Origin: Pseudobutyrivibrio sp.
Lineage (GTDB): Bacteria > Bacillota_A > Clostridia > Lachnospirales > Lachnospiraceae
Direction: 5' to 3'
Length of the DNA stretch: 6,956 bases
Assembly (NCBI GenBank): GCA_024691465.1
Contig: JAILNO010000070.1
Span: 1-6,956, forward strand
Position 1 is the first letter of the stretch, and each line of letters opens with the position of its first letter. The position numbers were made by a program, and so were the translations under genes. Under the pieces are notes generated by a model, which ran no database searches, was not told where the DNA came from, and worked only from the letters and a program-made list of their open reading frames with translations. Positions 1-6,114 of this stretch are shown here, one piece after another.

Positions 1-1028
1 TCTGGAAGCGCGTGATTCGTCGCAGGAAGCTACTTGATGTTAACAAGACATCCATGATTGTCGTGGCTGAGTCCACCACAGTTGAGCACTGTCTTTCAGA
101 GATAGCCCACAGCCCATACACTGAGTTTAAGGTAGAGGGTGTAGTTGTGGTAGATGAGGATTGGTCAGGCCGCGAGATACAGGGCATCCCTGTAGTTACT
201 AATGCGGACGGACTATTCGAGTATCTTAGGAAGAATGTTGTGGATGAGATATTCCTAGACGGTAATACTCGTGCCAGCGAGGAGAGCTTGGCTGGGCGCT
301 TGGTTGAGCAGGGACTTACAGTTCACATGTCCCTTATCCATACCAACAATCTCATGCCTAATCGTATCATGGAGACCTACGGTGATTACGTAGTGCTTAC
401 TACCAGTATGCACATCGCTAACAACCGACAGGCTTTCTTCAAGAGACTTATGGATATAGTAGGTTCCATTGTGGGACTTATTTTTGCATTTATTGCATTC
501 ATTATTTTTGCACCAGTTATTAAGATTCAGTCTCCTGGTCCCGTATTTTTTACCCAGACACGTATAGGTAAAAATGGACGCAGGTTCAAGTTCTACAAGT
601 TCCGTACCATGTATATGGATGCGGAGGAGCGTAAGAAGGAGCTCATGGCTCAGAATGAGATGACTGGTAATATGTTCAAGATTGAGAATGACCCACGAGT
701 TACACCTATCGGTCATTTCCTAAGGAAATACTCTATAGATGAGTTGCCACAGTTCTGGAATGTACTCATCGGCGAGATGTCCCTAGTAGGTACCAGACCA
801 CCACTTGAGGATGAGTATGAGAACTATGCTCTCCATCACAAGGCTAGACTTTCTATCAAGCCAGGACTCACAGGTATGTGGCAGGTGAGCGGTCGTAGCA
901 ATATCAAGGATTTTGAGCAGGTGGTTGCTCTAGATACAGAGTATATTTCTAACTGGTCATTGGGACTAGATATCAAGATATTATTTAAGACTATTGCTGT
1001 TGTATTTGGTGGAAAGGGATCTGAATAG
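1..1028 (+). CDS. Polyprenyl-phosphate sugar-1-phosphate transferase (WbaP/RfbP-type exopolysaccharide initiating enzyme), 5' partial
   Basis: This enzyme transfers a sugar 1-phosphate from a nucleotide sugar to undecaprenyl phosphate at the inner face of the membrane, the first step of exopolysaccharide or capsule assembly. The frame is open to the left edge (codons for W-K-R precede the GTG at 12), so the gene probably starts outside the window and its usual N-terminal membrane helices are missing. Counting from the codon at 12, residues about 1-135 resemble the Rossmann-like CoA-binding_3 region. Residues 144-338 are the bacterial sugar transferase domain: KRLMDI (144-149), a hydrophobic membrane helix (about 147-171), SPGP (174-177), QTRIGKNG (182-189), KFRTM (196-200), the catalytic Asp-Glu pair in SIDELPQFWN (D243, E244), MSLVGTRPP (256-264) and KPGLTGMWQVSGR (283-295). 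The C-terminal catalytic half looks complete. It ends in TAG, overlapping the next gene by one base. The sugar used cannot be read from the sequence. Confidence 0.93.
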   Translation, partial: WKRVIRRRKLLDVNKTSMIVVAESTTVEHCLSEIAHSPYTEFKVEGVVVVDEDWSGREIQGIPVVTNADGLFEYLRKNVVDEIFLDGNTRASEESLAGRLVEQGLTVHMSLIHTNNLMPNRIMETYGDYVVLTTSMHIANNRQAFFKRLMDIVGSIVGLIFAFIAFIIFAPVIKIQSPGPVFFTQTRIGKNGRRFKFYKFRTMYMDAEERKKELMAQNEMTGNMFKIENDPRVTPIGHFLRKYSIDELPQFWNVLIGEMSLVGTRPPLEDEYENYALHHKARLSIKPGLTGMWQVSGRSNIKDFEQVVALDTEYISNWSLGLDIKILFKTIAVVFGGKGSE

Positions 1029-2380
1029 TGGCGGATACATATTTTTCCTTAGTCATCTGGACCATGGATACTGTTATGGATCAGTTCAAGGATTGTCTTG
1101 AGTCCATCGATGAGCAGGAATATCGTAATTTCGAACTATATATTTTAGATAACAATGCTTCTAATGTGATAGAGCTTACCATCAAGGAGTTCTTCCCTGA
1201 TATCGTTGATAAGGTGCACTATCGCAGGTTGAAGAAGAAGTCAGGTGGGGCCTATGCTTACAATATAGGTGCCCATTTTGCTGAGGGCGACTATGTGCTG
1301 TACCTAGGTCAGCACGATAGACTTAGCCTCCATACACTCAAGGCTCTTGATGAGCATATAGAGACACAGGACTATGACAGTATCATCTACACAGATCATG
1401 ATGAGCTGGTGGGACTAGATAGGATGAATCCTCATTTCAAGGGGGATTTCAATAAGGAGCTTCTCCTACAGATGAACTACATCGGTGAGTCCATCTGTAT
1501 ATCAAAGAACCTCATGAAGCGTCTGGGAGAGTTCAATGAGAAGGCCCAGACAGCCTACGTATATGAGTATCTTTTACGTGCTGCATTTAAGAAGGAGCGC
1601 ATAGATCACATCCCATCCTTGCTTTACCACAAGCGTACTGACAATAGGCCTATGAACAAGGAACAGAGGGCTGACGCCCTTTTTTATTGTAAGGAACATA
1701 TGGCCCTGGCTATGTCATATCTCAGACAGACAGGGGTTATATGTGAGGGGCGAGTGGATGCTTCCTATAAGAAGTGGCATCTGGATTATGACCAGAGCAC
1801 CTTCAGGCGATTCTCTGGGGACTACATGTTCTTAAGGGATGACAATGTCAAGCTCTATACTCGCAACAATGCCAAGAAAATGTACGCATACCTCAATCAG
1901 CCCGATGTGGCCGTAGTGGGAGTGCGTTTTATAGATAGAGGCTTCACCATTGATAATGTCGGCTATATCTACGATACAGACGGCGCCTGGTATCCTGCCT
2001 TCCACGGCCAGAGGATATTCAGGGAGAGTTACGATGGATTGGGAAGCATGCCACGCGATGTGGCTATGGTAGATAGTTCTTGTTGTATGATTGATTCCAA
2101 GGTATATCGCATGTTACATGGATTCGATACCAGGTTATCAGGCCAGGATGCCATGTTTGACTTCTGCCTCAGGGCTAAGGCCAGAGGATATAGGACTATA
2201 GTGGTTCCTAGAGTAATTGCCAGAGTTAAGAACCGTGAGGTCATCACTTCATCTGATGCTCATGAGCTCATCATGGAGAAACATGGACAAATAATTCAGG
2301 CTGGAGATGGCTTTTACAATAAATATTTACCAGTTGGAATGGAAAACTACATTTTGCCAGGAACACAAGAGGAAAATTAG
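1028..2380 (+). CDS. Family 2 glycosyltransferase, rhamnosyltransferase-like, with a shortened second domain
   Basis: A soluble 450-residue protein, probably cytoplasmic, that likely adds a sugar to the growing lipid-linked glycan started by the upstream transferase. The start is a GTG that shares one base with the upstream TAG stop; AAAGGGA (1013-1019) lies 8 nt before it, so the two genes are probably translationally coupled. Residues 1-200 follow a GT-A fold of family GT2: a beta strand into the first Asp (LYILDNNAS, 37-45), GGAYAYNIGA (73-82), YVLYLGQHDRL (89-99) where related proteins usually have a DxDD-type motif, YTDHDEL (121-127), and HIPSLLYHKR (194-203). Residues 246-400 resemble only the second half of a further GT2 domain: GDYMFLRDDN (264-273), VAVVGVRF (294-301) and DFCLRAKARGYR (378-389). 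The expected nucleotide-binding half of that domain is absent. Donor and acceptor are unknown; RfbC-like rhamnosyltransferases are the closest family I can name. No membrane segment is seen. Confidence 0.85.
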   Translation: MADTYFSLVIWTMDTVMDQFKDCLESIDEQEYRNFELYILDNNASNVIELTIKEFFPDIVDKVHYRRLKKKSGGAYAYNIGAHFAEGDYVLYLGQHDRLSLHTLKALDEHIETQDYDSIIYTDHDELVGLDRMNPHFKGDFNKELLLQMNYIGESICISKNLMKRLGEFNEKAQTAYVYEYLLRAAFKKERIDHIPSLLYHKRTDNRPMNKEQRADALFYCKEHMALAMSYLRQTGVICEGRVDASYKKWHLDYDQSTFRRFSGDYMFLRDDNVKLYTRNNAKKMYAYLNQPDVAVVGVRFIDRGFTIDNVGYIYDTDGAWYPAFHGQRIFRESYDGLGSMPRDVAMVDSSCCMIDSKVYRMLHGFDTRLSGQDAMFDFCLRAKARGYRTIVVPRVIARVKNREVITSSDAHELIMEKHGQIIQAGDGFYNKYLPVGMENYILPGTQEEN

Positions 2381-2393
2381 CAAAATTCTACCG

Positions 2394-2423
2394 CAATTTT
2401 TATGAAATGTGACAGAAAAATTG
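2394..2423. repeat. Inverted repeat upstream of the LCP gene promoter
   Basis: CAATTTTT (2394-2401) and AAAAATTG (2416-2423) are perfect 8-bp inverted copies separated by 14 nt. The repeat lies between the glycosyltransferase stop and the -35 box at 2432. It is AT-rich and no T-tract follows it (GGCACTTCC does), so it is a poor intrinsic terminator. It might be a regulator-binding dyad or a mRNA 3'-end stem, or it may be chance in AT-rich intergenic DNA. Confidence 0.3.
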
Positions 2424-2431
2424 GCACTTCC

Positions 2432-2461
2432 TTGACAACCTTTCGGCGGTTAGAGTAGACT
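2432..2461 (+). promoter_or_regulatory. Probable sigma-70/SigA promoter for the LCP gene
   Basis: A perfect -35 box TTGACA (2432-2437) is followed after 18 bp by TAGACT (2456-2461), which matches 4 of 6 positions of the -10 consensus. Transcription would start near 2468, about 30 nt before the preferred start codon at 2499. A short dyad, AACC/GGTT, lies in the spacer. The promoter suggests that the LCP gene is transcribed separately from the upstream glycan genes, though no clear terminator divides them. Confidence 0.65.
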
Positions 2462-2483
2462 AGCATAGTTATTAAAAAAGATT

Positions 2484-2501
2484 GGAGAAATGAATCTAAT
2501 G
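2484..2501 (+). promoter_or_regulatory. Ribosome binding site that decides the LCP start
   Basis: GGAGA (2484-2488) is the only Shine-Dalgarno-like element near the start. The first in-frame ATG (2490) is only 1 nt downstream of it, too close for normal initiation. The next in-frame ATG (2499) lies 10 nt downstream, within the usable range. The protein is therefore more likely to begin MSNFEDYD than MNLMSNFE. Confidence 0.65.
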
Positions 2502-4085
2502 AGTAATTTCGAAGATTACGATTTAAGAAGAGGTACTGGTAGGAACACTACCAGAGGTACCGGATCTCGCAGCGGCGCTTCTGCCGGCAGACCAGTCAAT
2601 AGAGGATATGGTAGAGAGAACGGTATGTCATCGGACCTTTCTTATGATTTAGATAGTGAGATGGAAATGTATGATTATGACCTTAGTGAGGGCACAGTTA
2701 CACCTAGACGTGCCTCATCTGGCAGCAGATCAGCTGCTCGTCCAGCAGGCCGTTCATCATCAGGTCATTCATCAGCGCACAGGAGCTCAGCTTCACACTC
2801 AGCTTCTAGACCTAAGAAGAGTACTAAGAGTACTAAGAGTTCTAAGAGCTCTAAGAATGCACGCAGTGCCAGAGATTCTAGAGATGTTAAGAGTGCTAGA
2901 GACCCTAGAGATGCTAGAGGTTCTAGGAACGCATCAGCTGCACGTCGCGGAGGTAGTAGGAAGGCTCAGAAGAAGAAGACCAGACGCACTATTATCGTAG
3001 TAGAGATAGTTGTATTACTAGTGCTCCTAGTTATTTTCTTCCTATGGAATAAGTTCGGTAAGGTTAACTGGGACAAGATCAATATGGATGATATCGAGGT
3101 TAACAATCTGGATACTGAGACAGAGGAGCTGTTGAGTAACTACACTACACTTGCACTGTTCGGTGTAGATAATCGTTCTAATGGTGACCTGGATACAGGT
3201 AACTCAGATACAATTATTCTAGTTTCTATCAATAATGATACTAAGGAAGTCAGGATGGTATCCGTACAGCGTGATACATACCTGCAGGTATCAGATGACA
3301 CATATAGGAAGTGTAATTACGCATACAATCACGGTGGCGTAGAGCAGGCTATCAGCATGCTCAATACTAACCTGGATCTTAAGATATCAGGTTATGTATC
3401 AGTTGACTTCTACGCTCTTGCTAAGATAGTAGATGACTTAGGTGGTCTCGAGCTTGAGGTTACTCAGAAGATGATTGACACTAACAATCCTGAGACAGGA
3501 CAGAATGCCTTAGCAGGATATATTGCCGAGGTTGAGAACGTACTTAAGTATTATCCTAATGAGGAAGACTACTTCAAGATGTCTGATTGCTACTTCGATT
3601 CACCAGGCACCTACACCTTAAACGGTGCACAGGTAGTTGGATATTGTCGTAACAGATACGCTGTTGACAATGACTACGGTCGTGCTGAGAACCAGCGTAC
3701 AGTTATCAAGCTCATCGTTGAGAAGGCTAAGAAGGCTGATATAGGTACTCTTAATGATATTGCCGATGATGTATTCCCTGAGATTTCTACATCACTTTCG
3801 TTAACACAGATTCTCTCTATGGCTACTTCAGTAGGAGATTATCAGATAGGCGAGTCATCAGGATTCCCATTCGCACTTAAGGGTATGACCCTTGGCAAGA
3901 AGGGATTCGTGGCAGTACCATGTACACTTACCAGCAACGTAGTAGAGCTTCACAAGTTCTTATACGATCAGGACAATTACGATGCTACTGACGATTCAGT
4001 TGATGTAATTTCTGATTACATTGCTAACGAGACAGGCACGTCTGAATCTAGTGCAGACGTTAATCAGACTACTGATGGCAATTAG
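2499..4085 (+). CDS. LytR-CpsA-Psr (LCP) family cell-wall glycopolymer ligase with long Ser/Lys/Arg-rich cytoplasmic tail
   Basis: LCP proteins move polyprenyl-pyrophosphate-linked glycopolymers (teichoic acids, capsule) onto peptidoglycan at the outer face of the membrane. From the ATG at 2499 the protein has 528 residues. Residues 1-162 are a predicted cytoplasmic tail: an acidic Tyr/Asp stretch (about 46-65), then a basic Ser/Arg/Lys/Ala-rich segment with short repeats. One membrane helix follows (about 164-183), then the extracellular LCP domain from LFGVD (220-224). Conserved elements are SDTIILVSI (236-244), RDTYLQV (258-264), YNHGG (276-280), VDDLGGLELEV (311-321), and RNRY with DYGRAENQR (384-387 and 392-400), which give Asp232, Asp237, Arg258, Arg384, Arg386, Arg395 and Gln399 as likely metal and lipid-phosphate contacts. 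Asn235 and Gln257 stand where Arg and Pro are common. Four cysteines (272, 364, 383, 475) lie outside the membrane. It has its own promoter and terminator. The polysaccharide genes upstream suggest, but do not prove, the substrate. Confidence 0.92.
   Translation: MSNFEDYDLRRGTGRNTTRGTGSRSGASAGRPVNRGYGRENGMSSDLSYDLDSEMEMYDYDLSEGTVTPRRASSGSRSAARPAGRSSSGHSSAHRSSASHSASRPKKSTKSTKSSKSSKNARSARDSRDVKSARDPRDARGSRNASAARRGGSRKAQKKKTRRTIIVVEIVVLLVLLVIFFLWNKFGKVNWDKINMDDIEVNNLDTETEELLSNYTTLALFGVDNRSNGDLDTGNSDTIILVSINNDTKEVRMVSVQRDTYLQVSDDTYRKCNYAYNHGGVEQAISMLNTNLDLKISGYVSVDFYALAKIVDDLGGLELEVTQKMIDTNNPETGQNALAGYIAEVENVLKYYPNEEDYFKMSDCYFDSPGTYTLNGAQVVGYCRNRYAVDNDYGRAENQRTVIKLIVEKAKKADIGTLNDIADDVFPEISTSLSLTQILSMATSVGDYQIGESSGFPFALKGMTLGKKGFVAVPCTLTSNVVELHKFLYDQDNYDATDDSVDVISDYIANETGTSESSADVNQTTDGN
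2817..2852 (+). repeat. Tandem 9-bp coding repeat (Lys-Ser-Thr/Ser) x4
   Basis: Four consecutive 9-bp units of the form AAGAGTACT encode Lys-Ser-Thr or Lys-Ser-Ser, the first two identical and the last two diverged in 2-3 bases each. A looser array built on CTAGAGAT-like units continues to about 2930 and encodes Ser-Arg-Asp/Ala-Arg-Asp repeats. The unit length is a multiple of three, so copy-number change would lengthen or shorten the tail without breaking the frame. Confidence 0.75.
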
Positions 4086-4116
4086 TTACTTTTTCAGAAT
4101 ATGATTAGATTTAATA

Positions 4117-4151
4117 GGGCATCCACTTTCTTGTGGATGTCCTTTTGTTTT
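4117..4151 (+). terminator. Intrinsic terminator after the LCP gene
   Basis: GGGCATCCAC (4117-4126) pairs with GTGGATGTCC (4133-4142) over 10 bp with one G-U pair. The loop is 6 nt (TTTCTT), and the stem is followed by TTTTGTTTT (4143-4151). It sits 32 nt after the LCP stop codon and separates that gene from glmS. Confidence 0.9.
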
Positions 4152-4177
4152 ACTTTTAACGGGATTCGTAGTAAAAT
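4149..4177 (+). promoter_or_regulatory. Probable promoter for glmS, overlapping the terminator tail
   Basis: TAAAAT (4172-4177) matches the -10 consensus at 5 of 6 positions. TTTACT (4149-4154), 17 bp upstream, matches the -35 consensus at 4 of 6. Transcription would begin near 4184, giving a leader of about 33 nt before the glmS ATG. The -35 box shares bases with the T-tract of the upstream terminator. No other good promoter is visible between the terminator and glmS. Confidence 0.5.
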
Positions 4178-4216
4178 TTAAGGGCTTGCATAAATAGAAA
4201 AGAAAGGAACAAATTT

Positions 4217-6049
4217 ATGTGTGGAATAGTAGGTTATGTTGGTAAGTCACAGGCGGCACCTATACTGCTTGATGGACTTAGCAAACTAGAATACAGAGGT
4301 TATGATTCAGCTGGTATGGCTGTTTATGACGGATCTAAGATTGAGTATGAGAAGGCCAAGGGTCGTCTGCGTCTCCTTAGTGAGAAGACTCACGATGGCG
4401 CTGAGCTCAAGGGTACCATTGGTATCGGTCATACACGTTGGGCTACTCACGGTGAGCCTAGCGAGACTAATGCTCATCCTCATCTCAATGAGGACGAGAC
4501 CATTGCAGTAGTTCACAATGGTATTATTGAGAACTACGCTAAGCTTAAGGACAAGCTTATTGGTCGTGGTTACAGCTTCAAGTCTGAGACAGACACTGAG
4601 GTAGTAGCACACTTACTTGATTACTATTATAAGAAGGGCAATGATCCTCTTACATGCGTGACTAAGGTTATGCACCGTGTGGAGGGCGCTTATGCTCTTG
4701 GTATTATATTCGCAGATTATCCAGACGAGATCTATTCAGTTCGTAAGGATAGTCCACTTATCGTAGGTCTTGGTAAGGATGGCAATCTCATTGCATCTGA
4801 TGTGCCTGCAGTTCTCAAGTATACTCGTGATGTATACTTCATTGAGAATGAAGAGATAGCTAAGCTCACTAGAGACTCTATCGAGTTCTTTGATGTGGAT
4901 GGACAGCCTATCGAGAAGCAGTCTAAGACCATCGATTGGGATGTGGATGCTGCTGAGAAGGGTGGCTATGACCACTTTATGATTAAGGAGATTCACGAGG
5001 AGCCTAAGACAGTTCGTGATACCCTTAATCCACGTATTAAGAATGACACAGTTGATATCGAGGAGCTTGGTATGAGCGATGAGGAGATTAAGGCTATCTC
5101 ACGTATTCGTATCGTAGCTTGCGGTAGTGCATATCATACTGGCGTCACAGCCAAGTATGTATTTGAGGAGATGGCACGTATCCCAGTTGAGGTAGATATC
5201 GCTTCAGAGTTCAGATACAGGAATCCAATCCTCATGGATAACGAGCTAGTTATTGCAATCAGCCAGTCTGGTGAGACAGCTGATACTAAGGAAGCAGTTC
5301 GTATGGCTCGCGCTATGGGCAATATGACCCTTGCTATTGTCAATGTAGTAGGTTCATCTATTGCTCGTGAGTCTGAGAAGGTTATGTACACATGGGCAGG
5401 CCCTGAGATCTCAGTTGCCACTACTAAGGCATACTCAGCACAGCTCATCGCACTTTATCTACTTGCTATGAAGTTCGCTGATGTAAGAGGACTCCTCACA
5501 GCAGATGAGATGAAGTCACTCATCACTGACCTCAAGAAGCTTCCTGAGCAGATTGAGATGCTTCTTGGCAACAAAGAGCGCATCCAGAAGTTCGCTAATA
5601 GGTTCGTTGCAGCTAAGGACGTATTCTTCATCGGTCGTGGCATCGATTACGCCATCGCCATGGAGGGTTCACTTAAGCTCAAGGAGATTTCATATATTCA
5701 TTCAGAGGCATATGCAGCTGGTGAGCTCAAGCACGGTACCATCTCACTTATCGAGGATGGCACTCTCGTAGGTGCTGTAGCCACACAGGAAGGCATCTAT
5801 GCTAAGACAGTATCTAATATCGTAGAGTGTAAGACACGTGGAGCATTTATCCTCGCTGTTACCACAGTAGGTCACGAGGATATCGAGGAAGTAGCTGATT
5901 ACGTAATGTACGTACCTCAGACTAACAAGTACTTCACCAACTCGCTGGCAATTATTCCACTACAGCTATTCGGCTATTATGTTTCTGTGGGTAAGGGATT
6001 CGATGTGGATCACCCTAGGAATTTAGCTAAATCAGTTACTGTTGAATAA
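4217..6049 (+). CDS. glmS: Glutamine--fructose-6-phosphate aminotransferase (isomerizing), glucosamine-6-phosphate synthase
   Basis: This enzyme converts fructose 6-phosphate and glutamine to glucosamine 6-phosphate and glutamate in the cytoplasm, the committed step to UDP-GlcNAc for peptidoglycan and other glycans. The 610 residues are full length for the family. The N-terminal glutaminase begins MCGIVGYVG, with Cys2 as nucleophile after removal of Met. It also has HTRWATHG (72-79), HNGIIENY (100-107) and TDTEV (125-129). The linker MIKEIHEEP (255-263) leads to two SIS sugar-phosphate domains: CGSAYHTG (302-309), SQSGETADT (349-357) and KLKEISYIHSEAYAAGELKHG (487-507), with Glu490 and His506 matching the catalytic Glu488 and His504 of the E. 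coli enzyme. The C terminus DVDHPRNLAKSVTVE carries Lys605, matching E. coli Lys603. AAAGGA (4203-4208) lies 8 nt before the ATG. The leader is too short for the glmS ribozyme often found in Firmicutes. Confidence 0.98.
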   Translation: MCGIVGYVGKSQAAPILLDGLSKLEYRGYDSAGMAVYDGSKIEYEKAKGRLRLLSEKTHDGAELKGTIGIGHTRWATHGEPSETNAHPHLNEDETIAVVHNGIIENYAKLKDKLIGRGYSFKSETDTEVVAHLLDYYYKKGNDPLTCVTKVMHRVEGAYALGIIFADYPDEIYSVRKDSPLIVGLGKDGNLIASDVPAVLKYTRDVYFIENEEIAKLTRDSIEFFDVDGQPIEKQSKTIDWDVDAAEKGGYDHFMIKEIHEEPKTVRDTLNPRIKNDTVDIEELGMSDEEIKAISRIRIVACGSAYHTGVTAKYVFEEMARIPVEVDIASEFRYRNPILMDNELVIAISQSGETADTKEAVRMARAMGNMTLAIVNVVGSSIARESEKVMYTWAGPEISVATTKAYSAQLIALYLLAMKFADVRGLLTADEMKSLITDLKKLPEQIEMLLGNKERIQKFANRFVAAKDVFFIGRGIDYAIAMEGSLKLKEISYIHSEAYAAGELKHGTISLIEDGTLVGAVATQEGIYAKTVSNIVECKTRGAFILAVTTVGHEDIEEVADYVMYVPQTNKYFTNSLAIIPLQLFGYYVSVGKGFDVDHPRNLAKSVTVE

Positions 6050-6064
6050 ATCGTCACGTAGTTA

Positions 6065-6075
6065 TCACATTGTGA
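6065..6075. repeat. Short palindrome in the glmS-htrA gap
   Basis: TCACATTGTGA is a perfect palindrome of two 5-bp arms around one central T, 16 nt after the glmS stop. The 65-bp gap shows no hairpin with a T-tract and no convincing -35/-10 pair, so the protease gene may be read through from glmS. The palindrome could be an operator for a dimeric regulator, or chance. Confidence 0.25.
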
Positions 6076-6114
6076 GCTTATTCTACCTACATAACATGAA
6101 ATGGAGGCGAGTTT

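Noticed and set aside
12..14. GTG at 12 as the true start of the sugar transferase
   Set aside because: The frame is open to the window edge, no well-spaced ribosome binding site precedes it, and the family normally has N-terminal membrane helices that would lie upstream.
255..716. 153-codon open frame on the - strand
   Set aside because: It lies wholly inside the sugar transferase gene, whose frame is strongly conserved; its product shows no recognisable domain, so it is a shadow frame.
2383..2400. AAAATT...AATTTT hairpin after the glycosyltransferase stop, as a terminator
   Set aside because: The stem is only six A-T pairs and too weak to act as an intrinsic terminator.
2817..2930. CRISPR array or other spaced repeats
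   Set aside because: The repeats are 9 bp, contiguous and in a coding frame, without unique spacers.
2656..3000. 114-codon + strand frame inside the LCP gene
   Set aside because: It arises from the repetitive Ser/Arg-coding stretch read in another frame (Leu/Arg-rich product); no ribosome binding site was seen.
4152..4216. glmS ribozyme or other riboswitch in the glmS leader
   Set aside because: The leader is too short and no ribozyme core-like sequence could be seen.
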